A stretch of DNA of 64,000 nt from Streptomyces sp. SLBN-118. GTDB taxonomy: Bacteria > Actinomycetota > Actinomycetes > Streptomycetales > Streptomycetaceae. This document shows positions 9,081 to 18,161 of this stretch, piece after piece. The position numbers and the translations under genes are program-made. Each line of letters opens with the position of its first letter. The stretch's first letter is position 1. The stretch spans positions 744,001-808,000 of the forward strand of contig NZ_VFNP01000002.1 in NCBI RefSeq assembly GCF_006715635.1, given 5' to 3'. The notes below the pieces were generated by a model. It was not told the origin of the DNA and made no database searches. It saw only the letters and a list, made by a program, of their open reading frames with translations.

Positions 9081-9332
9081 TCAGCCGGAAGGCTCGTCCG
9101 GCACGGGCTGCTCAGGGTGCACTGCGCCACTGCGCGGCTCTCCGCTGCGGCCGGCGCCCGACTCGTCCATGTCCGGAAGGCTCGCGTCGGGATTCTGTGT
9201 GTCCTCGTCCGCGTCCTGGCCGCCGACTGTCTCCAGCGGGTCGCCGTCCTCCTGCGCCTGCTGGTCGGGCGGATCACGGGGCACCTGAGTGTCAGGGTCC
9301 TCTTCGGCGCTGTGAGGCCGTCGGTCGGTCAT
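9081..9332 (-). CDS. Small acidic, probably disordered protein, 83 aa
   Basis: The ATG at 9332 is chosen over a longer frame because a near-perfect ribosome site (GAAGGAGGA) precedes it. The sequence (MTDRRPHSAEEDPDTQVPRD onward) is dominated by Asp, Glu, Pro, Gln and Gly with no lysine and few hydrophobic residues, so it is expected to be very acidic and unstructured. No known domain. The strong ribosome site argues that it is really translated. It is first in a minus-strand series with the 128-aa protein and the aldehyde dehydrogenase. Confidence 0.6.
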   Translation of the reverse strand: MTDRRPHSAEEDPDTQVPRDPPDQQAQEDGDPLETVGGQDADEDTQNPDASLPDMDESGAGRSGEPRSGAVHPEQPVPDEPSG

Positions 9333-9340
9333 GGGTCCTC

Positions 9341-9362
9341 CTTCTTGCAGGCTTCTTGCAGG
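9341..9362. repeat. Perfect 11-bp tandem duplication in the leader of the acidic small protein
   Basis: CTTCTTGCAGG occurs twice back to back (9341-9351 and 9352-9362). On the minus strand each unit ends in AAGAAG, and the inner unit runs straight into the ribosome site, so the duplication duplicates part of the translation-start leader. Confidence 0.8.
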
Positions 9363-9556
9363 ACGCGCCACTGGCCTGGAATGCATCCTCGGACGCCGGG
9401 CGGGTACCCGCACCGCGTGCGGCCAACCGGACGTACCGATGCCGCTTTGCGGCTCTTCCCGCGCTGCGCCGAACGACTGAGCGAGGGCGGCTCATCGAGA
9501 CCCAGGTCTTCTTCGGCGGCCGCGTTCACGGCCCGTAACCGGAGCGGCCGACGGGA

Positions 9557-9922
9557 TCAGGTGTTCTTGGGCGGCTCGTGCAGGCCGAAGGGTGAGCCCT
9601 GGTCGTCGCGGCAGAGAGTGAACCGGCCGAAGCGGAGGACGCTCTCGTCGTCGCTTTCCGCGTCGAAGTCGTCGACCGTGCCGCCCAGTTCACGGACGCG
9701 GTCGAGAGCGGCCTTCATGTCGTCGACCCTGAAGAAGAGATACGGGCTCGCGCCCGCGTCGCCGCCGTGCACTCCGCCGGGGACGTTGGGCGTGCCGATC
9801 GCATAACCCCCGCCCTCGTTCGGGCCCGGTTCGAAGGTCCAGCCGAACAGTCCGCCGTAGAACGCGCGGGCTGCCTCGAAGTCGCCCACGCCCAGTTCGA
9901 AGAAGGAGATCTCACCGGCCAT
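9557..9922 (-). CDS. VOC (glyoxalase/bleomycin-resistance/dioxygenase) superfamily protein
   Basis: 121 aa. The ATG at 9922 (MAGEISFFELGVGDFEAARA) is chosen because GGAAGGCGGA precedes it and the family fold starts there; longer frames exist upstream. FFELGVGDFEAARAFYGGLF and GGVHGGDAG, then YLFFRVDDMKAALDRVRELG, are the two beta-alpha-beta-beta-beta modules of a single-domain VOC protein. Such proteins bind metal and small molecules, as lyases, dioxygenases or drug binders; the target is unknown. Its start overlaps the 3' end of the MerR gene by 11 bases, so the two are likely co-transcribed and co-regulated. Confidence 0.8.
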   Translation of the reverse strand: MAGEISFFELGVGDFEAARAFYGGLFGWTFEPGPNEGGGYAIGTPNVPGGVHGGDAGASPYLFFRVDDMKAALDRVRELGGTVDDFDAESDDESVLRFGRFTLCRDDQGSPFGLHEPPKNT

Positions 9923-10394
9923 CGCGGGTCCGCCTTCCGTACGCAGACTGTCGGTCCCACCGTGTGCATCCACGGTACGGCCGCCCCCGCACACGTGCAC
10001 CCGGCCCGCCCACCCCGTCAGGGGGGGAGGTGTCCGGCCGGACCGCCGCGAGATAGGCCAGGATCGCGTCGCGGTTGCGCGCCAGACACTCGATGCGCTG
10101 CTGGATCCGGTCCGCCTCGCCCCGCAGCAGCGCCGCGGTCTCCTCCGTCAGGCACTCGGGATGGACATGGATCTCGTCCGGCTCGGTGAGGAAGGGCAGG
10201 ATCCTGCGGATGATCTCCGTGGTCAGGCCGGAGTCGAGCAGCCCGCGGATCTGCTGGACCCGGTAGACGGCAGACGCCTCGTAGGCGCGGTAGCCGTTCT
10301 CGGCCCGCTCCGGGTGCAGCAGGTCCTGTTCCTCGTAGTAGCGCAGCATCCTGGTCGGGACGCAGGTGCGCCGGGACAGTTCGCCGATCTTCAT
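9912..10394 (-). CDS. MerR-family transcriptional regulator
   Basis: 160 aa. ATG at 10394 with AAGGAGA upstream; an in-frame ATG further out is less well placed. Residues 1-70 form the winged helix-turn-helix of the family (MKIGELSRRTCVPTRMLRYY, then EEQDLL and ENGYRAYEASAV), followed by a dimerisation helix (RIQQRIECLARNRDAILAYL). The tail after about residue 122 is Arg/Gly-rich and has no conserved cysteines, so the inducer is not a metal of the classic type. It is divergent from an MFS exporter across a perfect dyad (10412-10431), which strongly suggests it controls that exporter and itself. A run of seven G at about 10021 lies near the switch from conserved to low-complexity sequence; an indel there could have altered the C-terminus. 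Confidence 0.85.
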   Translation of the reverse strand: MKIGELSRRTCVPTRMLRYYEEQDLLHPERAENGYRAYEASAVYRVQQIRGLLDSGLTTEIIRRILPFLTEPDEIHVHPECLTEETAALLRGEADRIQQRIECLARNRDAILAYLAAVRPDTSPPDGVGGPGARVRGRPYRGCTRWDRQSAYGRRTRDGR

Positions 10395-10411
10395 GGCTCT
10401 GCTTCTCCTTG

Positions 10412-10431
10412 CCTTCACACTGATGTGAAGG
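10412..10431. promoter_or_regulatory. MerR operator between regulator and exporter
   Basis: CCTTCACA-CTGA-TGTGAAGG is a perfect dyad with 8-base arms and a 4-base centre, typical of MerR sites that sit inside an overlong promoter spacer. It is 18 bases from the MerR start and 15 from the exporter start, so the exporter mRNA is probably leaderless or nearly so. Confidence 0.8.
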
Positions 10432-10446
10432 TCTCACGATGGTCGC

Positions 10447-11736
10447 ATGTCGACCGCAACCGTGCCGCCCACGCCCGAGCCGCCCGCGCCCAGGCTGCCC
10501 CTGTCGGGGCTGCTCGCCCTGTTCACCGCGGCCTTCACCGCAGTGATGACCGAACTGCTCCCGGCCGGTCTGCTGCCCCGGATGAGCGAGGACCTACAGG
10601 TGACGCAGGGCCGCGTCGGGTTCCTGGTCACCGGGTACGCAGCCGCCTCGTGCCTCGCCGCGATTCCCCTGACCGCCTCGCTGCGCTCGCTGCCCCGGCG
10701 GCCGGTGCTCGTCGGCGCGCTGCTCGGGTTCGCGCTCTGCAACACGGTCACCGCCCTCTCGTCCTCGTACGCCCTGACCTTCGGGGCCCGGCTGCTGGCG
10801 GGTGCGACGGGCGGGCTGCTGTGGGCGATGCTGGCCGGTTATGCGGCCCGGATGGTCCCCACCGCGCGCCGCGGCCGGGCCATGGCGATCGTCCTCGCCG
10901 GGATCACCGTCGCGCTCTGCGCCGGAATCCCAGCCGGAACCGCGCTGGCCGCTGCGCTCGGCTGGCGCGTCGCGTTCGCCTCGCTCGCCGTCCTCTGTGT
11001 GGTCCTCGTGACCTGGGTACTGCGAAAGGTCCCCGGCTTTCCGGGCGAGGCGGCCGCCGGGAGCATGTCGCTGCGCCGCATCGCCACACTGCCCGGGATC
11101 CGCTCCGTACTTCTCGTCACCCTCTTCCTGCTGCTTGGCCACCAGACGATGTATACGTACATGTCGCCGCTCGCCGAGCGTGCGGGACTCGGCAACGCGG
11201 GTCCGGCCCTCCTCGTCTTCGGCCTCGCCACGGTCGCCGGAATCGGGACCGTCGGCGTTCTCGTCGACCGCCACCTCCGTTCGGCCCTGCTGACCGCGCT
11301 GGCGCTGATCGCGGCCGCGACGCTCGTCCTCGGTCTTCTCGGACAGGCTCCCGCCGCCCTGCTCATCGCGGCGGCCGTGTGGGGCGGGGCCTTCGGCGGG
11401 GCGCCCACGCTGTTGCAGACCGCGCTGGCCGACTTCTCGGGACCCGCACACGCGGACGTGGCCACCTCCCTGCAGGCCACCGTCTACAACATCGGCATCG
11501 CCGCCGGTTCCCTCACCGGGGGAATCGTCCTGGAAGGCTCCGGCGTGGGCGACTTGCCCTGGACCGCGCTCCCGCTGATCCTGACCGCACTGGCCACCAC
11601 CTGCGCGGCCCGCCGGATAGGCCATCGCGGCCGAAGGATCAAGGGCGGTCCTGAGAGTGCAAGGTCACAGCCTTCTCCCCTGCTGCACCTTTGCGCCCTT
11701 GACCTAGCATCTGAGCATGACGGTCCTCCCCGATGA
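10447..11736 (+). CDS. MFS transporter (arabinose/multidrug efflux type)
   Basis: 429 aa with about twelve hydrophobic segments. The first (LPLSGLLALFTAAFTAVMTE) is followed by LLPAGLLPRMSEDLQVTQGR, the pattern of the DHA/AraJ-like efflux group; helix 4-5 region LAGATGGLLWAMLAGYAARM and helix 10-11 AVWGGAFGGAPTLLQTAL are typical. It should export a drug or metabolite by proton antiport. No ribosome site precedes the ATG, consistent with a promoter overlapping the MerR operator just upstream. The C-terminus runs 20 bases into mutA, in another frame; whether its last 25 residues are native is unclear. Confidence 0.85.
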   Translation: MSTATVPPTPEPPAPRLPLSGLLALFTAAFTAVMTELLPAGLLPRMSEDLQVTQGRVGFLVTGYAAASCLAAIPLTASLRSLPRRPVLVGALLGFALCNTVTALSSSYALTFGARLLAGATGGLLWAMLAGYAARMVPTARRGRAMAIVLAGITVALCAGIPAGTALAAALGWRVAFASLAVLCVVLVTWVLRKVPGFPGEAAAGSMSLRRIATLPGIRSVLLVTLFLLLGHQTMYTYMSPLAERAGLGNAGPALLVFGLATVAGIGTVGVLVDRHLRSALLTALALIAAATLVLGLLGQAPAALLIAAAVWGGAFGGAPTLLQTALADFSGPAHADVATSLQATVYNIGIAAGSLTGGIVLEGSGVGDLPWTALPLILTALATTCAARRIGHRGRRIKGGPESARSQPSPLLHLCALDLASEHDGPPR

Positions 11737-13608
11737 CGGGTTCTCACTGGCCGCCGAATTCCCGGATGCGACCCACGAGCAGTGGCAGCTGCTGGTGGCT
11801 GGCGTGCTGCGCAAGGCAGGCAAGGACGCCCCGGACACGGCGGCCGATGAAGTGCTGTCCACGGCCTTGGAGGACGGGCTCGCCACCCGCCCTCTGTACA
11901 CCGCGGACTCGGCACGCGACGGCGCGGACGGCGCCGGCTATCCGGGCTTCGCCCCCTTCACCCGGGGCGGCAGGCCCGAAGGCGGCGCGGTCTCCGGCTG
12001 GGACGTACGCCAGCGCCACGACCGGCCCGATCCGCTGCGGACGAACGAGGCGGTGCTCGCGGACCTCGAGAACGGGGTCACCTCGCTCTGGCTGTCCGTC
12101 GGCGCCGCCGGAATTCCGGTCCCGGCGCTCGCCGCCGCCCTGGAGGGCGTCTATCTCGACCTCGCCCCGGTCGCACTCGACGCGGGGGCCGAATTCGACG
12201 CCGCGGCACGGGAGTTGCTGCGCCTCTACGAGGAGCGGGGCGTCGCCCCCGAGGCCGCGCTCGGCAATCTCGGCGCCGACCCGCTCGGGCACGCCGCCCG
12301 CACCGGCCGGCACGAGGACATCACGGAGCTCATGGCCGCGGCGGCCGAACTCGCCCGGCTGTGCCACACGACGTACCCCGGCCTGCGGGCACTGACCGCC
12401 GACGCGCTGCCGTACCACGAGGCCGGCGCCTCGGCCGCCCAGGAGCTGGGCTGTTCGCTGGCCACCGGAGTCGCGCTGCTGCGCGAGCTGACCGCCGCGG
12501 GAATGAGCGTCGAAGCGGCCTGCGGCCAGCTGGAGTTCCGCTACGCGGCGACGGCCGACCAGTTCCTCACCATCGCCAAGCTGCGTGCCGCGCGGCGCGT
12601 GTGGGCCAGGGTCGCCGAAGCCTGCGGCGCTGACCCCGCCGCGGGCGCCCAGCGCCAGCACGCGGTGACGTCCCCGGTGATGATGAGCCGGCGCGACCCC
12701 TGGGTGAACATGCTGCGCACCACGGTCGCCTCCCTCGCCGCGGGCGTCGGCGGGGCCGATGCGGTGACCGTGCTCCCCTTCGACCACGCGCTCGGACTGC
12801 CCGACGGCTTCGCCCGCCGTATCGCCCGCAACACCTCGACGATCCTGGTCGAGGAGTCGCATGTGGGCCGCGTCATCGATCCGGCAGGCGGCTCCTGGTA
12901 CGTGGAGCAGCTGACGGACGAGCTGGCGCAGGCCGCCTGGGCCTGGTTCCAGGAGATCGAGCGTGCCGGGGGCCAACAGGCCGCTCTGCGCGACGGTCTG
13001 GTGTCGACGCGCATCGCCGCCACCTGGGAGAACCGTAAGAAGAACCTCGCCAAGCGGCGCGAACCGGTCACCGGGGTCAGCGAATTCCCGATCCTGACCC
13101 AGCCGCCGGTCGAGCGCGAACCCGCGCCCGCGGCCCCCTGTGGCGGACTGCCGACAGTGCGCCGCGACGAGGCCTTCGAAACGCTGCGGGCCCGCTCCGA
13201 CGCGCATCTGGCGGCGACCGGTGCCCGGCCGCGCGTCTTTCTGGCGGCGCTCGGCCCGGCGGCCGCGCACACCGCACGCGCATCCTTCGCCGCCAACCTC
13301 TTCCAGGCGGGCGGCATCGAACCGGTCCATGACCCGGTGTCCGTCGACGCGGCCTCGGTCGCCGAGGCGTTCACCGCCAGTGGAGCGAGCGTGGCGTGCC
13401 TCTGCTCCAGCGACACGCTCTACGCCGAGCAGGCCGCGCCGGTGGCCGAGGCGCTGAAGGCGGCCGGAGCTCTGCGGGTGTTCCTCGCGGGCCGTCCCGG
13501 CGAGCAGCGTGAGACGTATGTACGGGCCGGAGTCGACGAGTTCGTCGTCGCGGGCGGCGACGCTGTCGCCGTCCTGACCTCCGCGCTGGACCGGATGGGA
13601 GTGGCGTG

Positions 13609-13609
<1 letters not shown>
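11717..13609 (+). CDS. mutA: Methylmalonyl-CoA mutase small (non-catalytic) subunit
   Basis: 630 aa. It has the mutase TIM-barrel half ([79 protein letters not shown]) and a degenerate C-terminal B12-like domain (from about residue 490) that lacks the DxHxxG cobalamin motif, as expected for the small chain. It pairs with MutB to interconvert succinyl-CoA and methylmalonyl-CoA, supplying extender units for polyketides or handling propionyl-CoA. The start lies inside the MFS tail; TTGACC and TAGCAT occur just upstream, but promoter spacing is not convincing. The stop overlaps the mutB start. Confidence 0.95.
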
Positions 13610-15810
<2,201 letters not shown>

Positions 15811-15823
15811 GACTGTGCCCCGG

Positions 15824-16813
15824 ATGCGTCCCACGCTCGACATCGACACCTATGTCAAGGGAGTACGTGAGGGGTCGCGGGCGTACATCGCCCGCGCCAT
15901 CACGCTCGTCGAGTCCACGCGCGCCGATCACCGTGTGCTGGCCCAGCGGCTGCTGACCGAGCTGCTGCCGTACTCCGGTACGGCGCGGCGGGTGGGCGTC
16001 AGCGGTGTGCCCGGCGTCGGCAAGTCCACGTTCATCGACGCCCTCGGCACCATGCTCACCGGCCTCGGCCACCGGGTCGCGGTCCTCGCCGTGGACCCGT
16101 CGTCGACCCGTACGGGAGGCTCCATCCTGGGCGACAAGACCCGGATGGAACGGCTCGCGGTGGATCCGGCCGCCTTTGTGCGGCCGTCTCCCACCGCGGG
16201 CACGCTCGGCGGAGTGGCCAAGGCGACCCGCGAGACCATCATCGTGATGGAGGCCGCGGGCTATGACGTGGTGCTCGTCGAGACGGTCGGGGTCGGCCAG
16301 TCGGAAACCGCCGTGGCCAACATGGTGGACACCTTCCTGCTGCTGAGCCTGGCCAGGACCGGTGACCAGCTTCAGGGCATCAAGAAGGGCGTTCTGGAGC
16401 TGGCGGACGTCATCGCCGTCAACAAGGCGGACGGCCCGCACGAGCGCGACGCGCGCTCCGCGGCCCGTGAACTGGCGGGTGCGCTGCGGCTGATGCACCC
16501 CGCCGACGCCGCCTGGACTCCCCCGGTGCTGTCCTGCAGCGCGCGGGAGGGCACCGGGCTCGACACGCTCTGGGAGCGCATCGAACAGCACCGGGCACTG
16601 CTGAACTCCACGGGCAGGCTGGCCGCGAAGCGCCGTGACCAGCAGATCGACTGGACCTGGACGATGGTCCACGACGAGCTGCGGGACCGGCTGCGCAGCC
16701 ATCCCGGGGTGCGCGCGCTCGCGCCCGGCCTCGAACAGCAGGTGCGGGAGGGTGAGTTGACGGCGACGCTGGCGGCGGAGCGGATCCTCCAGGCGTTTCA
16801 GGGACCGCGCTAG
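15824..16813 (+). CDS. meaB: Methylmalonyl-CoA mutase-associated GTPase
   Basis: 329 aa from the ATG at 15824; a GTG at 15815 is an in-frame alternative and the choice is uncertain. Walker A VGVSGVPGVGKSTFIDAL is near residue 60, Walker B-like VVLVETVGVGQSE near 155, and the guanine-specificity motif NKADGPHERDARSAARELAG near 205. MeaB/ArgK GTPases guard and reload the cobalamin cofactor of the mutase. It sits 13 bases past mutB and closes the operon before a perfect stem-loop. Confidence 0.93.
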   Translation: MRPTLDIDTYVKGVREGSRAYIARAITLVESTRADHRVLAQRLLTELLPYSGTARRVGVSGVPGVGKSTFIDALGTMLTGLGHRVAVLAVDPSSTRTGGSILGDKTRMERLAVDPAAFVRPSPTAGTLGGVAKATRETIIVMEAAGYDVVLVETVGVGQSETAVANMVDTFLLLSLARTGDQLQGIKKGVLELADVIAVNKADGPHERDARSAARELAGALRLMHPADAAWTPPVLSCSAREGTGLDTLWERIEQHRALLNSTGRLAAKRRDQQIDWTWTMVHDELRDRLRSHPGVRALAPGLEQQVREGELTATLAAERILQAFQGPR

Positions 16814-16814
16814 C

Positions 16815-16846
16815 GGTTCCGGGGCGGGCGCGCCCGCCCCGGAACC
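16815..16846. terminator. Perfect bidirectional terminator after meaB
   Basis: Arms 16815-16830 and 16831-16846 are exact reverse complements over 16 bases with no spacer, so a few central bases form the loop. It starts two bases after the meaB stop and ends six bases before the 3' end of the metE remnant on the other strand, so it once served both genes. Confidence 0.85.
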
Positions 16847-16852
16847 AGGGGC

Positions 16853-17180
16853 TCAGGACGACGTCATGAGCCCGGCCCTGACCTCGCGGGCCGCGGTGAC
16901 CACGTGCTCCAGTGACGCACGCACCTGCGGCCGGCCGCGCGTCTTCAGACCGCTGGTCGTCGTACGAGAAGTCTCCGGTGGGGACCTCGTGGACACCGGC
17001 CGCGGCGAGCTGCTTCCAGTTGGCCCGGCGCAGCCCTGCGGCCGTCTCCTTCAGGGCGTCGGCGTCGACGCGGCCCATCCAGTAGCCCTCGACGACTCTT
17101 TTCAGTTCCCGGTTCGGGCCCTGGCGGGGTAAGCCGTGGGCGGTGGCCCTGGATCCTGCGGCCGTGGATGTGCTGGTCAC
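16853..17180 (-). pseudogene. metE: metE remnant: both ends kept, catalytic middle deleted
   Basis: From a GTG at 17180 with a strong AAGGAGA ribosome site, the first about 75 codons read as the N-terminus of cobalamin-independent methionine synthase (HGLPRQGPNRELKRVVEGYW, ANWKQLAAAGVHEVPTGDFS). At about 16967-16955 the sequence jumps, out of frame, to the family's C-terminus (SGLKTRGRPQVRASLEHVV, then TAAREVRAGLMTSS and TGA at 16853). About 650 codons, including the zinc-binding catalytic barrel, are missing, and the junction adds a frameshift, so no functional enzyme can be made. The identity rests on my recognition of both ends. It lies tail-to-tail with the B12-dependent mutase operon. 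Confidence 0.85.
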
Positions 17181-17186
17181 GGAACT

Positions 17187-17240
17187 CTCCTTCGCGAGTA
17201 CTCGTCCGTGACCCCGGAAAGCTCGCGGGACGCGAAGGAG
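17187..17240 (-). promoter_or_regulatory. Ribosome-site-sequestering hairpin in the metE remnant leader
   Basis: On the minus strand CTCCTTCGCG (17240-17231) is the exact complement of CGCGAAGGAG (17196-17187), which contains the metE ribosome site. Pairing would block translation, as in riboswitch expression platforms. A second small stem, GGGCAG/CTGCCC, lies at about 17239-17257. I could not recognise a cobalamin aptamer in the roughly 100 bases left before the neighbouring gene, so the sensing part may be gone. Confidence 0.5.
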
Positions 17241-17301
17241 GGCAGCCACCGCCTGCCCGACCGCCGACCCGCCCACGAGGTCACCGAGCCTAGGAGCCGC
17301 A

Positions 17302-17331
17302 TTGACAGGTGACCAAATGGTCACCTATTTT
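17302..17331 (+). promoter_or_regulatory. Promoter with ArsR operator filling the spacer
   Basis: TTGACA at 17302-17307 and TATTTT at 17326-17331 are separated by 18 bases. The spacer, extended by one base on each side, is a perfect dyad AGGTGACCA-AA-TGGTCACCT (17307-17326). A regulator bound here would block RNA polymerase. Transcription would start about 17338, at the ATG, giving a leaderless mRNA. Confidence 0.85.
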
Positions 17332-17338
17332 GGAATGC

Positions 17339-18091
17339 ATGGACGAAGTGTTCAAGGCGCTGGCCGACCCGACGCGCCGCAGCCTCCTCGACGAGCTGTT
17401 CCGTCAGGACGGACAGACGCTCAGCGCACTCGAGGCACGCTTCGACATCAGCCGCTTTGGCGTGATGAAGCACCTCAAGCAGCTCGAGGAAGCGGGCCTG
17501 ATCGTCACCAGGCGCCGCGGCCGGGAGAAGCTCCACTTCCTGAACCCCGTCCCTATCCGGCTCGTCCACGACCGGTGGGTGAGCAAGTACGCGGAACCCT
17601 GGGCGGCCGCACTCAGCGGCCTCAAGAGCCGACTGGAGAGCCCCATGGAAAAGGTCTTCGAGATTTACATCCGCACCACCCCCGAGCGCCTCTGGGAGGC
17701 GATCACCGACCCCGAGATCCGGAGCAAGTACAACTTCGGCATGCGGGTCACATCCGACTGGAAGCCCGGCGGGCGCCTGGAGATGAGCTCCCCCAAGGCC
17801 GAGGGCCTGCTCGGCGAGGGCGAGATCCTCGAGATCGATCCACCGCGCAAGCTCGTCCAGAGCATGGTCGCGCTCTGGAGCGACGAGGTGAAGGCCGAGG
17901 GGACCTCGAGGGTCACCTGGGACATCGAGCCCGTCGGCGACTCCTGCCGGCTCACCGTCACGCACGACCAGCTGCGCGAGGGTGCGAACGCTGAGCTGTA
18001 CGGCGGCTGGCCGATGATCCTCTCCGGCCTCAAGACCTGGCTGGAGACGGGCGAGCTGCTGACCACGCCGGGCTCACTGATGTACACCTGA
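17339..18091 (+). CDS. ArsR-type regulator fused to an SRPBCC/AHSA1 domain
   Basis: 250 aa. ATG 17339 is chosen because the promoter's -10 ends eight bases before it; an upstream in-frame GTG lies inside the operator. Residues 1-95 are a winged helix of the ArsR family (VFKALADPTRRSLLDELF, FDISRFGVMKHLKQLEEAGL, REKLHFLNPVPIRLVHDRW), without metal-binding cysteines. Residues about 103-245 are an AHSA1-like START-fold domain (KVFEIYIRTTPERLWEAITD, WKPGGRLEMSSPK, LVQSMVALWSDEVKAEG). The fusion suggests a repressor whose SRPBCC pocket binds a hydrophobic effector, or a bifunctional protein. Autorepression through the spacer dyad is likely. No separate target gene is adjacent in the same direction. 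Confidence 0.9.
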   Translation: MDEVFKALADPTRRSLLDELFRQDGQTLSALEARFDISRFGVMKHLKQLEEAGLIVTRRRGREKLHFLNPVPIRLVHDRWVSKYAEPWAAALSGLKSRLESPMEKVFEIYIRTTPERLWEAITDPEIRSKYNFGMRVTSDWKPGGRLEMSSPKAEGLLGEGEILEIDPPRKLVQSMVALWSDEVKAEGTSRVTWDIEPVGDSCRLTVTHDQLREGANAELYGGWPMILSGLKTWLETGELLTTPGSLMYT

Positions 18092-18105
18092 GCCCGGGCG
18101 ACCCG

Positions 18106-18149
18106 CTCTTCCGGTACGGCTGTGCGCGGTGGGCTCCGTACCGGAAAAG
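18106..18149. terminator. Bidirectional terminator between convergent genes
   Basis: Arms 18106-18119 and 18136-18149 pair at 13 of 14 positions (core TTCCGGTACGG/CCGTACCGGAA) around a 16-base loop. It serves the ArsR fusion gene on one strand and the DUF2993 gene on the other. Confidence 0.75.
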
Positions 18150-18161
18150 CGGCCGATCGCC

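Noticed and set aside
9329..9529. 66-codon minus-strand frame upstream of the acidic protein
   Set aside because: It has no ribosome site or domain and overlaps the leader and duplication of the 83-aa gene.
10015..10030. Frameshift in the MerR gene at a run of seven G
   Set aside because: The frame stays open to a stop overlapping the next gene, and MerR C-termini vary widely; a sequencing or real indel cannot be told from this sequence.
17240..17338. Cobalamin riboswitch aptamer upstream of the metE remnant
   Set aside because: I looked for the conserved core and found no match; only the hairpin hiding the ribosome site is supported.
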